Positions 1 through 8,476 of a stretch of DNA of 64,000 bases are shown in pieces. Origin of the DNA: Klebsiella terrigena (lineage in GTDB: Bacteria > Pseudomonadota > Gammaproteobacteria > Enterobacterales > Enterobacteriaceae); contig NZ_BJNO01000016.1 of assembly GCF_006539725.1 (NCBI RefSeq), forward strand, positions 1-64,000. Direction: 5' to 3'. Position 1 is the stretch's first letter. Each line of letters opens with the position of its first letter. A program made the translations under genes and the position numbers. The notes below the pieces were generated by a model that was not told where the DNA came from, searched no databases, and saw only the letters and a list, made by a program, of their open reading frames with translations.

Positions 1-2
1 CC

Positions 3-563
3 GCCCTTGCCGCCGCGCAGAACCAGAGCGCCCTCGCCGGCGCCGCTGGCGCTGCAACCGGCGAACTGATCGGCATCATCGCCACGCAGATGTACAGCAA
101 AACGGTCAGCGAACTGGACGAAACGCAGAAGCAAACCGTCTCGACCCTGGCAACGCTGGCGGCGGGACTGGCGGGTGGGCTGGCCGGTGACAGCAGCGCC
201 TCTGCGATTTCCGGCGTGCAGGCCGGGAAGACGACGGTGGAGAATAATAATCTGGCTCTGATTGCACGTGGTTGTGCCGCTCTCTCGCCGTGCCGGAATA
301 AGGTTGCAGAGCAGCTACTGGAGATAGGTGCAAAAGCTGGAATCGTGGGTCTTGCCGGAGCAGCCATCAAGGATGTTGCCGATAAGATGACATCAGATGA
401 ACTGGATCACCTGATTACCCTGGAAATGATGGGTAATGATGAGATCACCGGAAAATATCTGAGTTCTCTTCAGGATAAATATGGCTCCGGTAGCGAATCT
501 GGACCAAACATGGGTACCCGTTCATACTCAAAACCTTCGAACTCATCGAGCATGTGCCAGTGA
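3..563 (+). CDS. CdiA/hemagglutinin-type C-terminal fragment (5' end outside window; toxin end missing)
   Basis: The reading frame is open from the window edge, so the 5' end lies outside. It is Ala/Gly rich and holds the VENN motif at about 237-248, which in CdiA-family two-partner secreted effectors marks the border between the conserved stick and the variable C-terminal toxin. After VENN comes a helical pretoxin-like stretch (about 85 residues, two Cys). From about position 510 the frame is only the antisense of the neighbouring cyclotransferase gene, so the last 15-20 residues are not native. No toxin catalytic domain and no cdiI-like immunity gene follow. I read it as an orphan or decayed CdiA tail; it could still be a short pseudo-effector. 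The family call is good, function unlikely. Confidence 0.7.
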   Translation, partial: ALAAAQNQSALAGAAGAATGELIGIIATQMYSKTVSELDETQKQTVSTLATLAAGLAGGLAGDSSASAISGVQAGKTTVENNNLALIARGCAALSPCRNKVAEQLLEIGAKAGIVGLAGAAIKDVADKMTSDELDHLITLEMMGNDEITGKYLSSLQDKYGSGSESGPNMGTRSYSKPSNSSSMCQ

Positions 564-778
564 AGATGCAAATTCTCTGACATGAAAATAAACCCCTGCA
601 CACGATTACCGGAATCATCTAATACGATCCCCGGATATCCCATCTCTGCACCCCAACCTTTATCTAATAAAGAACCGCCAACGTGGCCTTCCTGCCATGT
701 CCCCCCAATCTTTTCAAGAATATGAGCATTAGGTCGGCCAGGACCCAGGGTCCCGTAAACAAACAAGCTTTCCATCAT
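470..778 (-). pseudogene. Gamma-glutamylcyclotransferase (AIG2/GGCT-like), truncated at 3' end
   Basis: The N-terminus has the GGCT signature (LFVYGTLGPGRPN) and further in the EFEGFEYERV segment, where the family has its conserved acidic and aromatic residues. After that segment the family normally continues with a beta strand ending in an aromatic-rich tail; here it runs into about 11 unrelated residues that are antisense to the CdiA fragment, then stops. Start: two adjacent ATGs at 778 and 775 follow a GGAGGA at 779-784, whose spacing favours the second. The gene is divergent from the LysR gene at 892. It was probably the target of that regulator before the rearrangement. It is likely non-functional. 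Confidence 0.65.
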
Positions 779-866
779 TCCTCCGCTTATCGTAAAGCCA
801 ATGTGAATGTTATATGTGCTAATTTTGTTTTTCGGACTCTGGCCTGACAAATCATTTGTTCTCACA

Positions 867-893
867 ATACGCGTGAATTATTATCACGCGTAT
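867..893. promoter_or_regulatory. 27-bp inverted repeat between GGCT fragment and LysR gene, candidate LysR operator
   Basis: Perfect 10-bp arms ATACGCGTGA and TCACGCGTAT separated by the 7-nt spacer ATTATTA. It sits in the divergent intergenic region and overlaps the first ATG of the LysR gene. Dyads of this size between a LysR gene and its divergent partner are typical regulator sites, so autoregulation is a reasonable inference. It is not a terminator: it lies at a start and has no T tract. Confidence 0.55.
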
Positions 894-1509
894 GATATTT
901 GATCGCCTCCCCCCATTGCAGACTCTGCGTGCTTTTGAAGCCGCAGCCCGTCTCTCTAGTATGACACTGGCTGCAACAGAGCTGCACGTAACGCATGGCG
1001 CGATAAGCCGGCAAATCCGGAAGCTTGAAGAGCATCTGGGGTTAAAACTATTTTTCAGGCTGACCCGACAGATAACACTGACTCAGGAAGGGGCTGAATA
1101 TCATCTCACTGTTACCCGCCTTCTGAATGAGTTAATGATGGAATCTGAACGTCTGCGCGGAAGGAACCCTGCAAAAAGTTTACGTGTCAGTACAACAGTT
1201 TCATTTGCCAGCAAGTGGTTGGCACCGCGTCTGAGCCGGTTCAGGCAGAGATATCCTGAATTTGATATTCAACTGGATGTTACTGACAGTAATGTGGATC
1301 TAAATGATGGTCAGGAAGCGATGTCATCCAGCCATATGAAACGAGCTTCTGTATCGATAAAACGAAGGATCAACCAGGCGCTGGCTAATCTGTCCACCCA
1401 GGGTCGACGGCATGTTGCCCAGATCCTGTTGTTGAATTCACTGACAGAAAGGGTTTCAAGAGCAGCTGTCGAAGAGTTGAGTCAGTGCAGTTTCTTTCGT
1501 GATAACTGA
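892..1509 (+). pseudogene. LysR-family regulator, intact HTH half fused to an unrelated tail
   Basis: Residues 1 to about 142 are a GcvA/AmpR-like LysR protein: winged HTH near residues 10-70 (PPLQTLRAFEAAARLSS, then VTHGAISRQIRKLEEHLG), linker helix and the first strands of the effector domain. From about 1315 the frame continues for some 64 residues with no similarity to the LysR effector domain, and total length is 205 instead of about 300. The break looks like a recombination join, as at the neighbouring cdiA/GGCT pair. The DNA-binding half could still be made. The natural partner is probably the divergent cyclotransferase fragment. Confidence 0.65.
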
Positions 1510-2119
1510 GCGTGTTTTTCGTATTTCTGTGAGTAATCCGGCGTAATCCTCAGCACGGTCAAACAGAGATCTGAAATCAACGTGTTCCGGCTCCTTAGCC
1601 AGCATAACAAAAGCAGTACCGCCAACGGCGCGAACACCCAGTGCAATCTGGTTAAAGGTCTCCTTCCCTGAATGGTTGTCTGGCATAAGGTAACCGCCAT
1701 CACGTAATACTGCCGCACCGGCAGTTTTTAACATTCACCAGGCCCGCATACGAAGCGTAGCCTGCTCAGTTGAGAGCATAAGGATCAGAATGAGTATTTT
1801 AATGATGTAGAGATTAATACATCATGAAGAGTACGCTACATATTATTTTGAAATAAAATAAGCACAATTAATTATTAACATTCCATAATACGAACGTATT
1901 CTACACCCGGAATAGTTCTTTTCATGGCCGGCCAGCAAACATAGGTTGATGTTAGCAATGCACGCTCCTGCCGCGAGGACGGCCGAAGCGTGGGTGTGCA
2001 GGTCCACTCTGTGCGAATAGTAGACCAGGAATAAAACCCCTCGAAATAATATTGAGTCTCCTGGAGGGGCTAAACAGGTTTAACCGGCAGATGTCAGCAC
2101 ATGACCGTAAATGAAGGAT
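1510..2119. other. 610-bp region without a convincing gene
   Basis: AT-rich in the middle. A 92-codon frame on the minus strand (1456-1734) overlaps the LysR tail; I do not recognise its product and it may be a remnant. A short palindrome AATACG-AA-CGTATT lies at 1887-1900. No transposase, tRNA or clear terminator was seen. Likely debris next to the LysR break. Confidence 0.4.
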
Positions 2120-3307
2120 TCATTTAGACTGGTCTGGCACAAAATACATCAGCAATAGCGTCAAGACACAAATAACCGCGCCGGCAAAAAATGTTGAAGC
2201 AGAACCCCAAATGTCCCATAACAGGCCTGCGCCCAGGCTTGCAATCAGCAATCCTGCTCCGCTCAGTAAGCTGAAAAATCCAAAGGCCGTACCACGAAGA
2301 TCAGCGGGTGCCGTACGGGCAATCATGGTGTTCAGCAGACCCTGAGTCATTCCCATATGTACGCCCCACAAAGCAACACCCACGATTATTCCTACCCAGG
2401 TATGACTGAGGGCGAGTACTAAGTCAGCCGCGATGAGCACTACAAGCCCCATTTGAAGTAATCGCTTATGACTGATGCTGTCTGATAAGCGCCCGAAAGG
2501 GTACGCAGTAAAAGAAAAGACGACATTCATGGCGACCATCACGAGAGGAATTAAAGCTAGTGGGATATCAACCTCTTGCGCCCTTAGCACCAGGAAAGCC
2601 TCACTAAATCTGGCGAGAGTAAATACCCCACCGAGTCCTATAACCCACCAGCAATCCACACCCAGCCTTTTCAGATTCTCCTTTCTCACCGGATTAGTTC
2701 TGACCGCAGCGACTGGTGTGCGTGGTTCATGTAATCCGAAAAATAACAGGGCTACGGCCAGAAATGCCGGCACGACGGCAACCCAGTAAACAGCACGGAA
2801 ATCGTTACTCCATAAAAGCATTAGCCCCACAGCCAGCAGCGGCCCAAGAAAACCGCCCATCGTGTCCAGTGTCTGGCGCAGGCCATAAGCCGCCCCTCTG
2901 ATCTCGGGGGGAGTAACGTCGGCAACGATCGCATCTCGTGGTGCGCCCCGAATTCCTTTTCCGACTCGGTCAATCATGCGCGCGCTGAAGATCATCCCTG
3001 AGGTTGAAGCCAGCGCAAAAAGTGGCTTGCTAAGTGCACCAAGGCCATAGCCAAGCACTGCAAGCCCTTTACGTTTGCCAATGTAATCACTGATTACACC
3101 TGAAAAAACTTTGACGCATAAAGCCGTCGCTTCAGCCAGTCCCTCAATCAGTCCAATGATGACTACTGGCGTCCCTAAAGCAGTGGCCATAAAAAGTGGA
3201 AGAAGGCTGTGGATCATTTCAGAAGAAACATCCATCAAAAGACTGACAAAACCAATAATCCAGACGCCACCGGGAATGCGCCGTAATGTCGAAAATCGAG
3301 TCCCCAT
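2120..3307 (-). CDS. MFS transporter (12 TM), substrate unknown
   Basis: A 395-residue inner-membrane protein with the pattern of a 12-helix major facilitator. The loop 2-3 signature reads GVISDYIGKRK, loop 4-5 has DRVGKGIRGAPRDA, and loop 8-9 has GRLSDSISHKR. The GKGIRGAPRDA block is typical of a prokaryotic MFS subgroup that includes Methanocaldococcus MJ1317. Members are annotated as drug or small-molecule exporters without firm substrates. Start chosen at 3307 because an AAGGAT box lies 6 bp upstream; an earlier in-frame ATG at 3328 lacks one. It stands alone on the minus strand. Confidence 0.75.
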   Translation of the reverse strand: MGTRFSTLRRIPGGVWIIGFVSLLMDVSSEMIHSLLPLFMATALGTPVVIIGLIEGLAEATALCVKVFSGVISDYIGKRKGLAVLGYGLGALSKPLFALASTSGMIFSARMIDRVGKGIRGAPRDAIVADVTPPEIRGAAYGLRQTLDTMGGFLGPLLAVGLMLLWSNDFRAVYWVAVVPAFLAVALLFFGLHEPRTPVAAVRTNPVRKENLKRLGVDCWWVIGLGGVFTLARFSEAFLVLRAQEVDIPLALIPLVMVAMNVVFSFTAYPFGRLSDSISHKRLLQMGLVVLIAADLVLALSHTWVGIIVGVALWGVHMGMTQGLLNTMIARTAPADLRGTAFGFFSLLSGAGLLIASLGAGLLWDIWGSASTFFAGAVICVLTLLLMYFVPDQSK

Positions 3308-3480
3308 TTCACATCCTTTTAAAACCAAAAGCGCTAATAAACATCACACCATATTACATGTGAATGAGAATTATTTTGCATAATTGAAAGGTGGTTTTCA
3401 GCTGCGGGAGTCGTAAGCAGGTACTTTGTTCGTTGCTGCAGATGCCACTCCGCCAAAGTTAACATTATTGCCCCCTCACG

Positions 3481-3505
3481 TATGACGGACGGGAGGTCCG
3501 TCATA
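3481..3505. repeat. Perfect 10-bp inverted repeat with 5-nt loop
   Basis: TATGACGGAC-GGGAG-GTCCGTCATA. The stem is perfect and the loop purine-rich, with no T tract on either side. It lies between the MFS gene and the GNAT gene in a stretch with no convincing ORF (the minus frame 3334-3552 is unrecognised). It could be a structured RNA element, a protein-binding site or a mobile-element end. Confidence 0.5.
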
Positions 3506-3640
3506 TCCAGGCCGGCCACGAACGACGAGCGGGCATACCCGAAATCGAGCAAGGCGATGGCTTCACAGCCGAAGTGTGCTTAAATCAACCTGCGGCGTCA
3601 TCGAAGCCAATACATTGAAATCAGCAATCTGGAGGTAAGT

Positions 3641-4186
3641 TTGCAACTTGAAACCAGGCGTTTATGTCTTAGACCGGTAGTTGCATCAGATGTAGCCGAT
3701 CTATTCAGGATATATGGCGACCCTGCCACGAACCAATTCAATCCGGCTGGACCTTATCCAGATATTCAACATGCGCAGGCAGTTTTGAATCGATGGGTAG
3801 AGCATTGGGTAGCCAATGGTTTTGGTAACTGGGCAATATCCCTTCTCGACAGCCCCGAAGATCTCATTGGCTTCGGTGGACTGAGTATCCTCAGCTATAC
3901 CGATAAACCGTTCAATAATCTGGGGTATCGGTTTGCAACTGAAGCGTGGGGAAAAGGACTGGCGACGGAGTTTGCTGAATATGCCGTAAGGTATGGCTTT
4001 GAGGTAATAAAACTTGCAGAAGTTAATGCTGTTGTAAGAGCAAACCATCTGGCATCGCAAAAAGTTCTACAAAAGGCAGGCCTGAGCTACGTCAGAGATA
4101 TAGATGATGTCAAAGACGCCCCTCCGAGCATGCTATATGCTCTTCTTTTTGATGACTGGCATATAAGTAAAAGCATGCCAGGTTGA
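3641..4186 (+). CDS. GNAT N-acetyltransferase, RimJ/RimL type
   Basis: A 181-residue protein of the Acetyltransf_3 group, which acetylates protein N-termini, aminoglycosides or small amines using acetyl-CoA. The N-terminus LETRRLCLRP and the acetyl-CoA loop region GYRFATEAWGKGLATE followed by NAVVRANHLASQKVLQKAG are diagnostic. The start is a TTG at 3641, supported by GGAGG at 3631-3635 with 5-nt spacing; no in-frame ATG is available. It is isolated, with no operon partner. Substrate unknown. Confidence 0.8.
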   Translation: MQLETRRLCLRPVVASDVADLFRIYGDPATNQFNPAGPYPDIQHAQAVLNRWVEHWVANGFGNWAISLLDSPEDLIGFGGLSILSYTDKPFNNLGYRFATEAWGKGLATEFAEYAVRYGFEVIKLAEVNAVVRANHLASQKVLQKAGLSYVRDIDDVKDAPPSMLYALLFDDWHISKSMPG

Positions 4187-4335
4187 TAAACTCACAGACA
4201 GTATTGTGAATGTAGCCATAAAAATGAGTCACTTACCAATTGCTCTCAATTACCTCACTTAGCGGCACTACAGGATAAGGTGATTTTTAAGACAATCAAT
4301 TAATCTAAAGGCCCTTAACTACGGATTGACAAGCT

Positions 4336-4740
4336 ATGACAATTCAAACACCGCAGGCAGTAACGGAAGCTTTTTTTCATCGTATAGCCACAGCAGAAGA
4401 TGTGAATGAAATAGCTGAATTGGTTAGTGAAAATGTAGACTGGCTGGTCTCCGGAAATACTCAGGTAGTTCCCTGGATTGGCCGCAAACACGGCAGAAAG
4501 GGTGTAGCCGAATTCTATGCGCAAATCCGGGCACAGATTTCATCAGAACATTTTGAAATCAAAGATATCCTTATCAAAGATAAGCATGTAGCGGCTATCG
4601 GTGAGCTTGCATCACGCGTTAAAAAAACGAACAAGCTGATTGAAACCGAGTTTGTACTCGATATGCACATTGAAGATGGTCTTATTACCCGTTTTCGTAT
4701 GTTCGAGGATAGCTACGCAGTTTCCGAAGCCTGCCTTTGA
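4336..4740 (+). CDS. SnoaL/NTF2-like ketosteroid-isomerase-type protein
   Basis: A 134-residue single-domain cone-fold protein: N-terminal helices (TEAFFHRIATAEDVNEIAELV), a DWLVSGN strand, GRKGVAEFYAQIRAQI, then a sheet ending FRMFEDSYAVSEA. The family includes small isomerases, cyclases and many uncharacterised proteins. A weak ribosome site precedes the ATG. It is convergent with the SDR gene at 4948, with a 12-bp hairpin between. No specific reaction can be assigned. Confidence 0.65.
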   Translation: MTIQTPQAVTEAFFHRIATAEDVNEIAELVSENVDWLVSGNTQVVPWIGRKHGRKGVAEFYAQIRAQISSEHFEIKDILIKDKHVAAIGELASRVKKTNKLIETEFVLDMHIEDGLITRFRMFEDSYAVSEACL

Positions 4741-4868
4741 TTTGTAGATATCCTTGTTCCCTTCAGACACCCACTCAAACGAGCGTGCAGCGAACTTTTT
4801 CGTTATTGAGAGTTCGCTGACTTAATACCGTATTCAACATTGGCCTGACCCTTGTTGAATTATACCTG

Positions 4869-4902
4869 CTCACATCCGCTCCGGGTACCAAGCGGATGTG
4901 AG
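4869..4902. terminator. Perfect 12-bp hairpin between convergent genes
   Basis: CTCACATCCGCT and AGCGGATGTGAG flank a 10-nt loop. It lies between the stops of the SnoaL-like gene (+) and the SDR gene (-), where a bidirectional terminator would be expected. It lacks a T tract, so intrinsic termination is uncertain. Confidence 0.45.
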
Positions 4903-4947
4903 TGCTGTGGGTCCGCTGAGAGCGAGAAGTGTTCAACGTCCCCAAAT

Positions 4948-5697
4948 TCAGCCTTTATTCCCCACTTTTTCGCGTGTAGGACCATCAAAATAGATGTTAC
5001 TAATGTGGCAACTACGCGGTTGAACCAACACAAAGCGAATTGTTTCCCAGACCGAGCGCCCATTCATTAAACGCTCCCCCATTTTGAATTGGTTATCGAC
5101 AAACGTATCTAATCCTGTCAGTTCGAAATCTGGGGGATATAACCCAGTCACACGTATATTTTCTTCGGACAACTGGTGTGAGAGTTTAGTTGTAAACCCG
5201 CTAAGGCCGTGTTTACTGGCAAAAAATGCGGGATGCGCAATTGAATCTGTGAAATTCGGAATCCCACATGAAGATATAATTGAGACTATATCCGCACTTT
5301 CTGAACGTCTTAAGCTGGGCAGCAATGCCTGAGTCAGTAGAATCGAACCTGTTAGTCCTGAGCTGACAGTATTGATAATTTCTGTGTCTGGTTGATCGTC
5401 TAACGTTCCGGATAACCACTGGGCAGCATTGAGGATTAAAATGTCTATGGGCTTATCTGAAGTTAACAACTGTGAAGAAAACTGAGAAAGGGATTCAGGC
5501 TGGGTTAAATCACAGATATATCCTTTCGCAATTCCGCCTTCAGCCGAGATGATACTGCAAGTTTTTTGAATATCATTGGCACGCCTCGCGCAAAAATCTA
5601 CCTCGACGCCTTCTCGTGCCAACCATACGCTCAACGCCTGACCAAATCCCCCGCCACCACCGGTAATCACAGCCCTCTTACCTTTTAGCATCTTCAT
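4948..5697 (-). CDS. SDR-family protein with Phe in place of catalytic Tyr
   Basis: A 249-residue classical short-chain dehydrogenase fold. The NAD(P) loop is TGGGGGFG (residues 12-19), the NNAG-type motif reads LNAAQ (about 89-93), and a catalytic-type Ser lies in ISSCG (about 141-145). The YxxxK site reads FFASK (158-162), so the active-site tyrosine is phenylalanine while the lysine stays. Such a change normally abolishes oxidoreductase activity in this family. Start at 5697, or at 5691 (second ATG), after AAGGA. Codons and frame look intact, so this is a substitution, not decay by frameshift. It may bind a nucleotide without catalysing a reaction. Confidence 0.75.
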   Translation of the reverse strand: MKMLKGKRAVITGGGGGFGQALSVWLAREGVEVDFCARRANDIQKTCSIISAEGGIAKGYICDLTQPESLSQFSSQLLTSDKPIDILILNAAQWLSGTLDDQPDTEIINTVSSGLTGSILLTQALLPSLRRSESADIVSIISSCGIPNFTDSIAHPAFFASKHGLSGFTTKLSHQLSEENIRVTGLYPPDFELTGLDTFVDNQFKMGERLMNGRSVWETIRFVLVQPRSCHISNIYFDGPTREKVGNKG

Positions 5698-6154
5698 TCA
5701 TCCTTTCTTAATGACTATGTATGGATGTAGATATACATGAGGAGATGGATTGGCGTCTTTCAGTGAGTGCCATTTTTAGATGACAGGTTGGATAAGCTGT
5801 ACAGCAATCTTTTTAATAGCGTGCCAGTCCGTCCGCTCCTGGCACATAGATGACCGTCATATTAAGTTCAACTTAGATCATCAACGGCTTCAGTCTCCCT
5901 CCCTCCTGCGGCATATTTGCCACAAAAAGTCATTGCCTGATGTATGACTAACCTACTAATAAATATTAAAAATATGAACTCGGAAAACTCTATGCGTGGC
6001 AGATCTACGGCTCACGGCAGAGCAGGAGGATTGTCGATGCCAAACGGCCTCCAGTCCTGGCTGACGCACAGGCAAATGCATGAACCCTCTCTGGTGTTTA
6101 TGCCGGCGATGGCAGATTGACGCTACCGTCCGAACTCGAAAACTGGCCGGGTAA
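5698..6154. other. 457-bp intergenic region, SDR promoter side plus unexplained DNA
   Basis: Close to the SDR start there is a short dyad ATGTAT-N10-ATACAT (5717-5738) that could be a regulator site. Position 5940-5980 is AT-rich. From about 5990 to 6120 the base use looks coding-like but only frames of about 40 codons are open, with no recognisable product. No RNA gene was seen. Confidence 0.35.
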
Positions 6155-7066
6155 CTACAGCGCCAACGCGATGGATTCGATCAGCGTCCGCAGCCACTTC
6201 TGCGCCTGGTGGCCATCGCTTCGACGATGCCAGATCAGGTAAAAAACGATCTCGGGCAAAGTAACCGGCGGCGGGAAAAAGGCCAACTGTCTTCCAGCCG
6301 GAGATTGAAGCGCGACCCGCTTCATGACGGTTGCCGTCATACCGGTGCGGGCCACGATGGCCGGTAGGGCGAACATGTGAGGAAGCGTTAGCGCGAGCGT
6401 GCGCTGCTGGCCCAACTGGGCAAGAGCCTGATCCACGAGACCATGTCGCTGCCCCTCCGGCGAGGCGAGCGCATGGGGAAGTGACAAATAGGTCTTCATA
6501 TTCATCCCGCGTCTTGCTGCGGGATGCTTACTTGCGATGATGGTGACGAATTCGTCACGCAGGATCGGCCGGGTCAGGATGCGGCCATCGGAATGCGTAG
6601 GCGGCACGCCAATGGCCACATCGATCGCTCCGGCATCGAGCAGGTCCACCGCATGGTCGCGGTCGTTAAAGGCATGCACATTGACCGAAATACCGGGTGC
6701 TTGTTCTGCGAGCGCCTCTAACAATGCGGGCAGCACAACGAACGCCGGATAGTCTGACAGACCCAGGTTGACCGTCAGCTTTGCTACCCCCGGAACAAAA
6801 TCCGGCTTCCTGACCAGAGTGGCTTCGAGCTGCCGCAATGCCTGTGAAATGGGTTCGGCCAACTCGCGCGCGCGCGGCGTCGGCAGCAGGCCTTCGGCGC
6901 TGCGCAAAAACAACGGATCGCCTAACAGCTTTCGTAGCCTGGACAGGGCTGCGCTCATGGCTGGTTGACTCACCCCGACCCGGGTGGCGGCTCGCGTCAC
7001 ATTACATTCGCTCATCAGCGCGTCAAAGGCGGCGAGCAGATTCAAATCAATGCCATGAAAATCCAT
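6155..7066 (-). CDS. LysR-family transcriptional regulator (NodD/PbpR-like)
   Basis: A full-length LysR protein of 303 residues. The N-terminal winged HTH (DLNLLAAFDALMSECNVTRAATRVGVSQPAMSAALSRLR) is of the type that begins DLNLL; the effector domain follows from about residue 90 (LTVNLGLSDYPAFVVLPALL). It is divergent from the ester cyclase at 7179 with about 110 bp between, the normal layout of a LysR gene and its target. The target operon (cyclase, oxidoreductase, SDR) is now largely deleted, so the regulator may have lost its main job. The inducer is unknown. Confidence 0.85.
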   Translation of the reverse strand: MDFHGIDLNLLAAFDALMSECNVTRAATRVGVSQPAMSAALSRLRKLLGDPLFLRSAEGLLPTPRARELAEPISQALRQLEATLVRKPDFVPGVAKLTVNLGLSDYPAFVVLPALLEALAEQAPGISVNVHAFNDRDHAVDLLDAGAIDVAIGVPPTHSDGRILTRPILRDEFVTIIASKHPAARRGMNMKTYLSLPHALASPEGQRHGLVDQALAQLGQQRTLALTLPHMFALPAIVARTGMTATVMKRVALQSPAGRQLAFFPPPVTLPEIVFYLIWHRRSDGHQAQKWLRTLIESIALAL

Positions 7067-7178
7067 AAATCAAATAATCCATTATACAGTTTATTTGTTA
7101 GACGGATTTTAGCATCGAGCAGATACTCTCGTCACTCTTAAGCCATCGCACGTAACTGCAACCCAACCAAGGTGACCC

Positions 7179-7625
7179 ATGAATACAGAGAGTGCTGAAC
7201 TCACCGAACGCCTGCGCATTGAGCGTCTGGCCGTAGAAACGCTCTATCGCGCCTTCAACGAAAAGAATCCCGACCTGGTTGATACCGTACTGGCGCCGCA
7301 GTGGGACGACATCCCGCTTGCGCCGAATCAAGGCCCTGGGCCGGAAGGCATCAAGCCAATCATCCGCAGCTTCGGCGAGGCTTTTCCCGATGTACATATT
7401 GCCATCCACGACATGATTCAGGTACCCGGTCGGATCGGCGTGCGTGCAGAGATCGGCGGTACGCATCAGGGAGAATTTTTCGGCATCGCCCCGACTGGCA
7501 AGAAGATAAGTTTTCGACTGCATGAATTTCACACGCTGAGCGACGGTCGCGTCACCACCACCTGGCATATGGAGGACTGGTTCGGCCTGTTCATTCAGCT
7601 CGGCCAGTTCCCGGCTCAATCCTGA
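7179..7625 (+). CDS. Ester cyclase / SnoaL-like polyketide cyclase family protein
   Basis: A 148-residue SnoaL-family protein. Visible marks are ETLYRAFNEKN, GPEGIKPIIRSFGEAFPDVH, GTHQGEFFGIAPTGKKI and HEFHTLSDGRVTTTWHMEDW, which together match the 'predicted ester cyclase' group. Members often sit in small oxidoreductase operons of unknown substrate. AAGGTGA precedes the ATG with good spacing. The next gene is a broken oxidoreductase 23 bp on, so this was the first gene of an operon under the divergent LysR. Confidence 0.75.
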   Translation: MNTESAELTERLRIERLAVETLYRAFNEKNPDLVDTVLAPQWDDIPLAPNQGPGPEGIKPIIRSFGEAFPDVHIAIHDMIQVPGRIGVRAEIGGTHQGEFFGIAPTGKKISFRLHEFHTLSDGRVTTTWHMEDWFGLFIQLGQFPAQS

Positions 7626-7648
7626 TCGTATTGAAAACGAGATTCATC

Positions 7649-7990
7649 ATGAAAGCAGCGTTAATAAAGAGTTTTGGCGGCCCGGATGTCGTCAGCATCG
7701 GCGCGCGATCTGCAGCCGGCTGAGGTTATGGTTCGCATTGAGGCGACAGGCATCAATCCGCTGGACGTAAAAATTATTGCAGGCTACCTGCAACAGGTTT
7801 TCCCGATCGATTTTCCCTACGTACCAGGCACCGATGCTCGGTGCTTCCCATGTTCGCCCAGGTTCCGATGGGCCGCGTGGGAACGCTCGAGGAAATAGCC
7901 GATGCCGTCACACTTCTTGCCAGCCCCCGGGCAAGCTACATAACCGGAACGAATTTAAGACTTGATGGCGGCATGTGGCCCGGACTCTAA
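7649..7990 (+). pseudogene. Deletion fusion: quinone-type oxidoreductase 5' end joined to SDR 3' end
   Basis: The 5' part codes for the start of a zinc-free medium-chain oxidoreductase (MKAALIKSFGGPDVV, then after a one-base frameshift near 7700 EVMVRIEATGINPLDVK and YVPGTD). At about 7838 it changes to the last 50 residues of a classical SDR (MGRVGTLEEIADAV, SPRASYITG, LRLDGGMW) with a natural stop at 7990. The middle of both genes is gone. The parent arrangement was most likely cyclase, oxidoreductase, one or more genes, SDR in one operon. The product cannot work as either enzyme. Confidence 0.75.
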
Positions 7991-8014
7991 AGGTGCAGCG
8001 GGTCACAGCCCCGC

Positions 8015-8476
8015 TCAGCTGTTCAACGACATCGGCTTACTCCCTCCAGGAGGTAAACCAAATAACCGACGCACCCAGTTAAGAAACGCGCCGTAGGGCC
8101 GTCCCAGGCAAAGCATCATCAGCGCGGCGCCGAGAGTGCCTCGCACCAACCCGCTTCCCGAAGCGCCGCTGAAGGCAATAATCAGCGCATAGATCGGCAC
8201 CTGAAAACTGACCAGAGCCGCGCTGTCCCAGAGCAGCTGAGATACCCGACCGGGGCCGGCGCGCCGCATCAGCCAATCCCGCCAGATACCGTAGGGCCTT
8301 GCGACCGGGACCATCAGCACCGCCCCCAGCAGGCAGGCGTGGAGAACCTGCTCCCAGGTCATACCGGCTATCACGCGTTCGTTAATAATGCCGGTTGTGG
8401 TGAAGAAGAGGATCAGCGCAGCGGTATCTGCAATAAATGCGGTCCGACGCATCGACCGTTCCGGGGGTTGAGGCAA
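8015..8476 (-). CDS. alaE: AlaE-family L-alanine exporter
   Basis: A 153-residue inner-membrane protein with four predicted helices. It shares with E. coli AlaE the pattern ADT near the N-terminus, GMTWEQ, ARPYGIWRDWLMR and a second GRPYGAFLNWVRRLF near the end, where AlaE has PYGMYRD and VYGYFLDYCRRLF. AlaE exports L-alanine using the proton gradient. Overall similarity appears modest, so this may be a paralogue with another substrate. It is a single gene with no obvious operon partner. Confidence 0.7.
   Translation of the reverse strand: MPQPPERSMRRTAFIADTAALILFFTTTGIINERVIAGMTWEQVLHACLLGAVLMVPVARPYGIWRDWLMRRAGPGRVSQLLWDSAALVSFQVPIYALIIAFSGASGSGLVRGTLGAALMMLCLGRPYGAFLNWVRRLFGLPPGGSKPMSLNS

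Noticed and set aside
3334..3552. 72-codon minus frame next to the MFS gene
   Set aside because: No family recognised and it spans the perfect hairpin at 3481-3505; probably not a gene.
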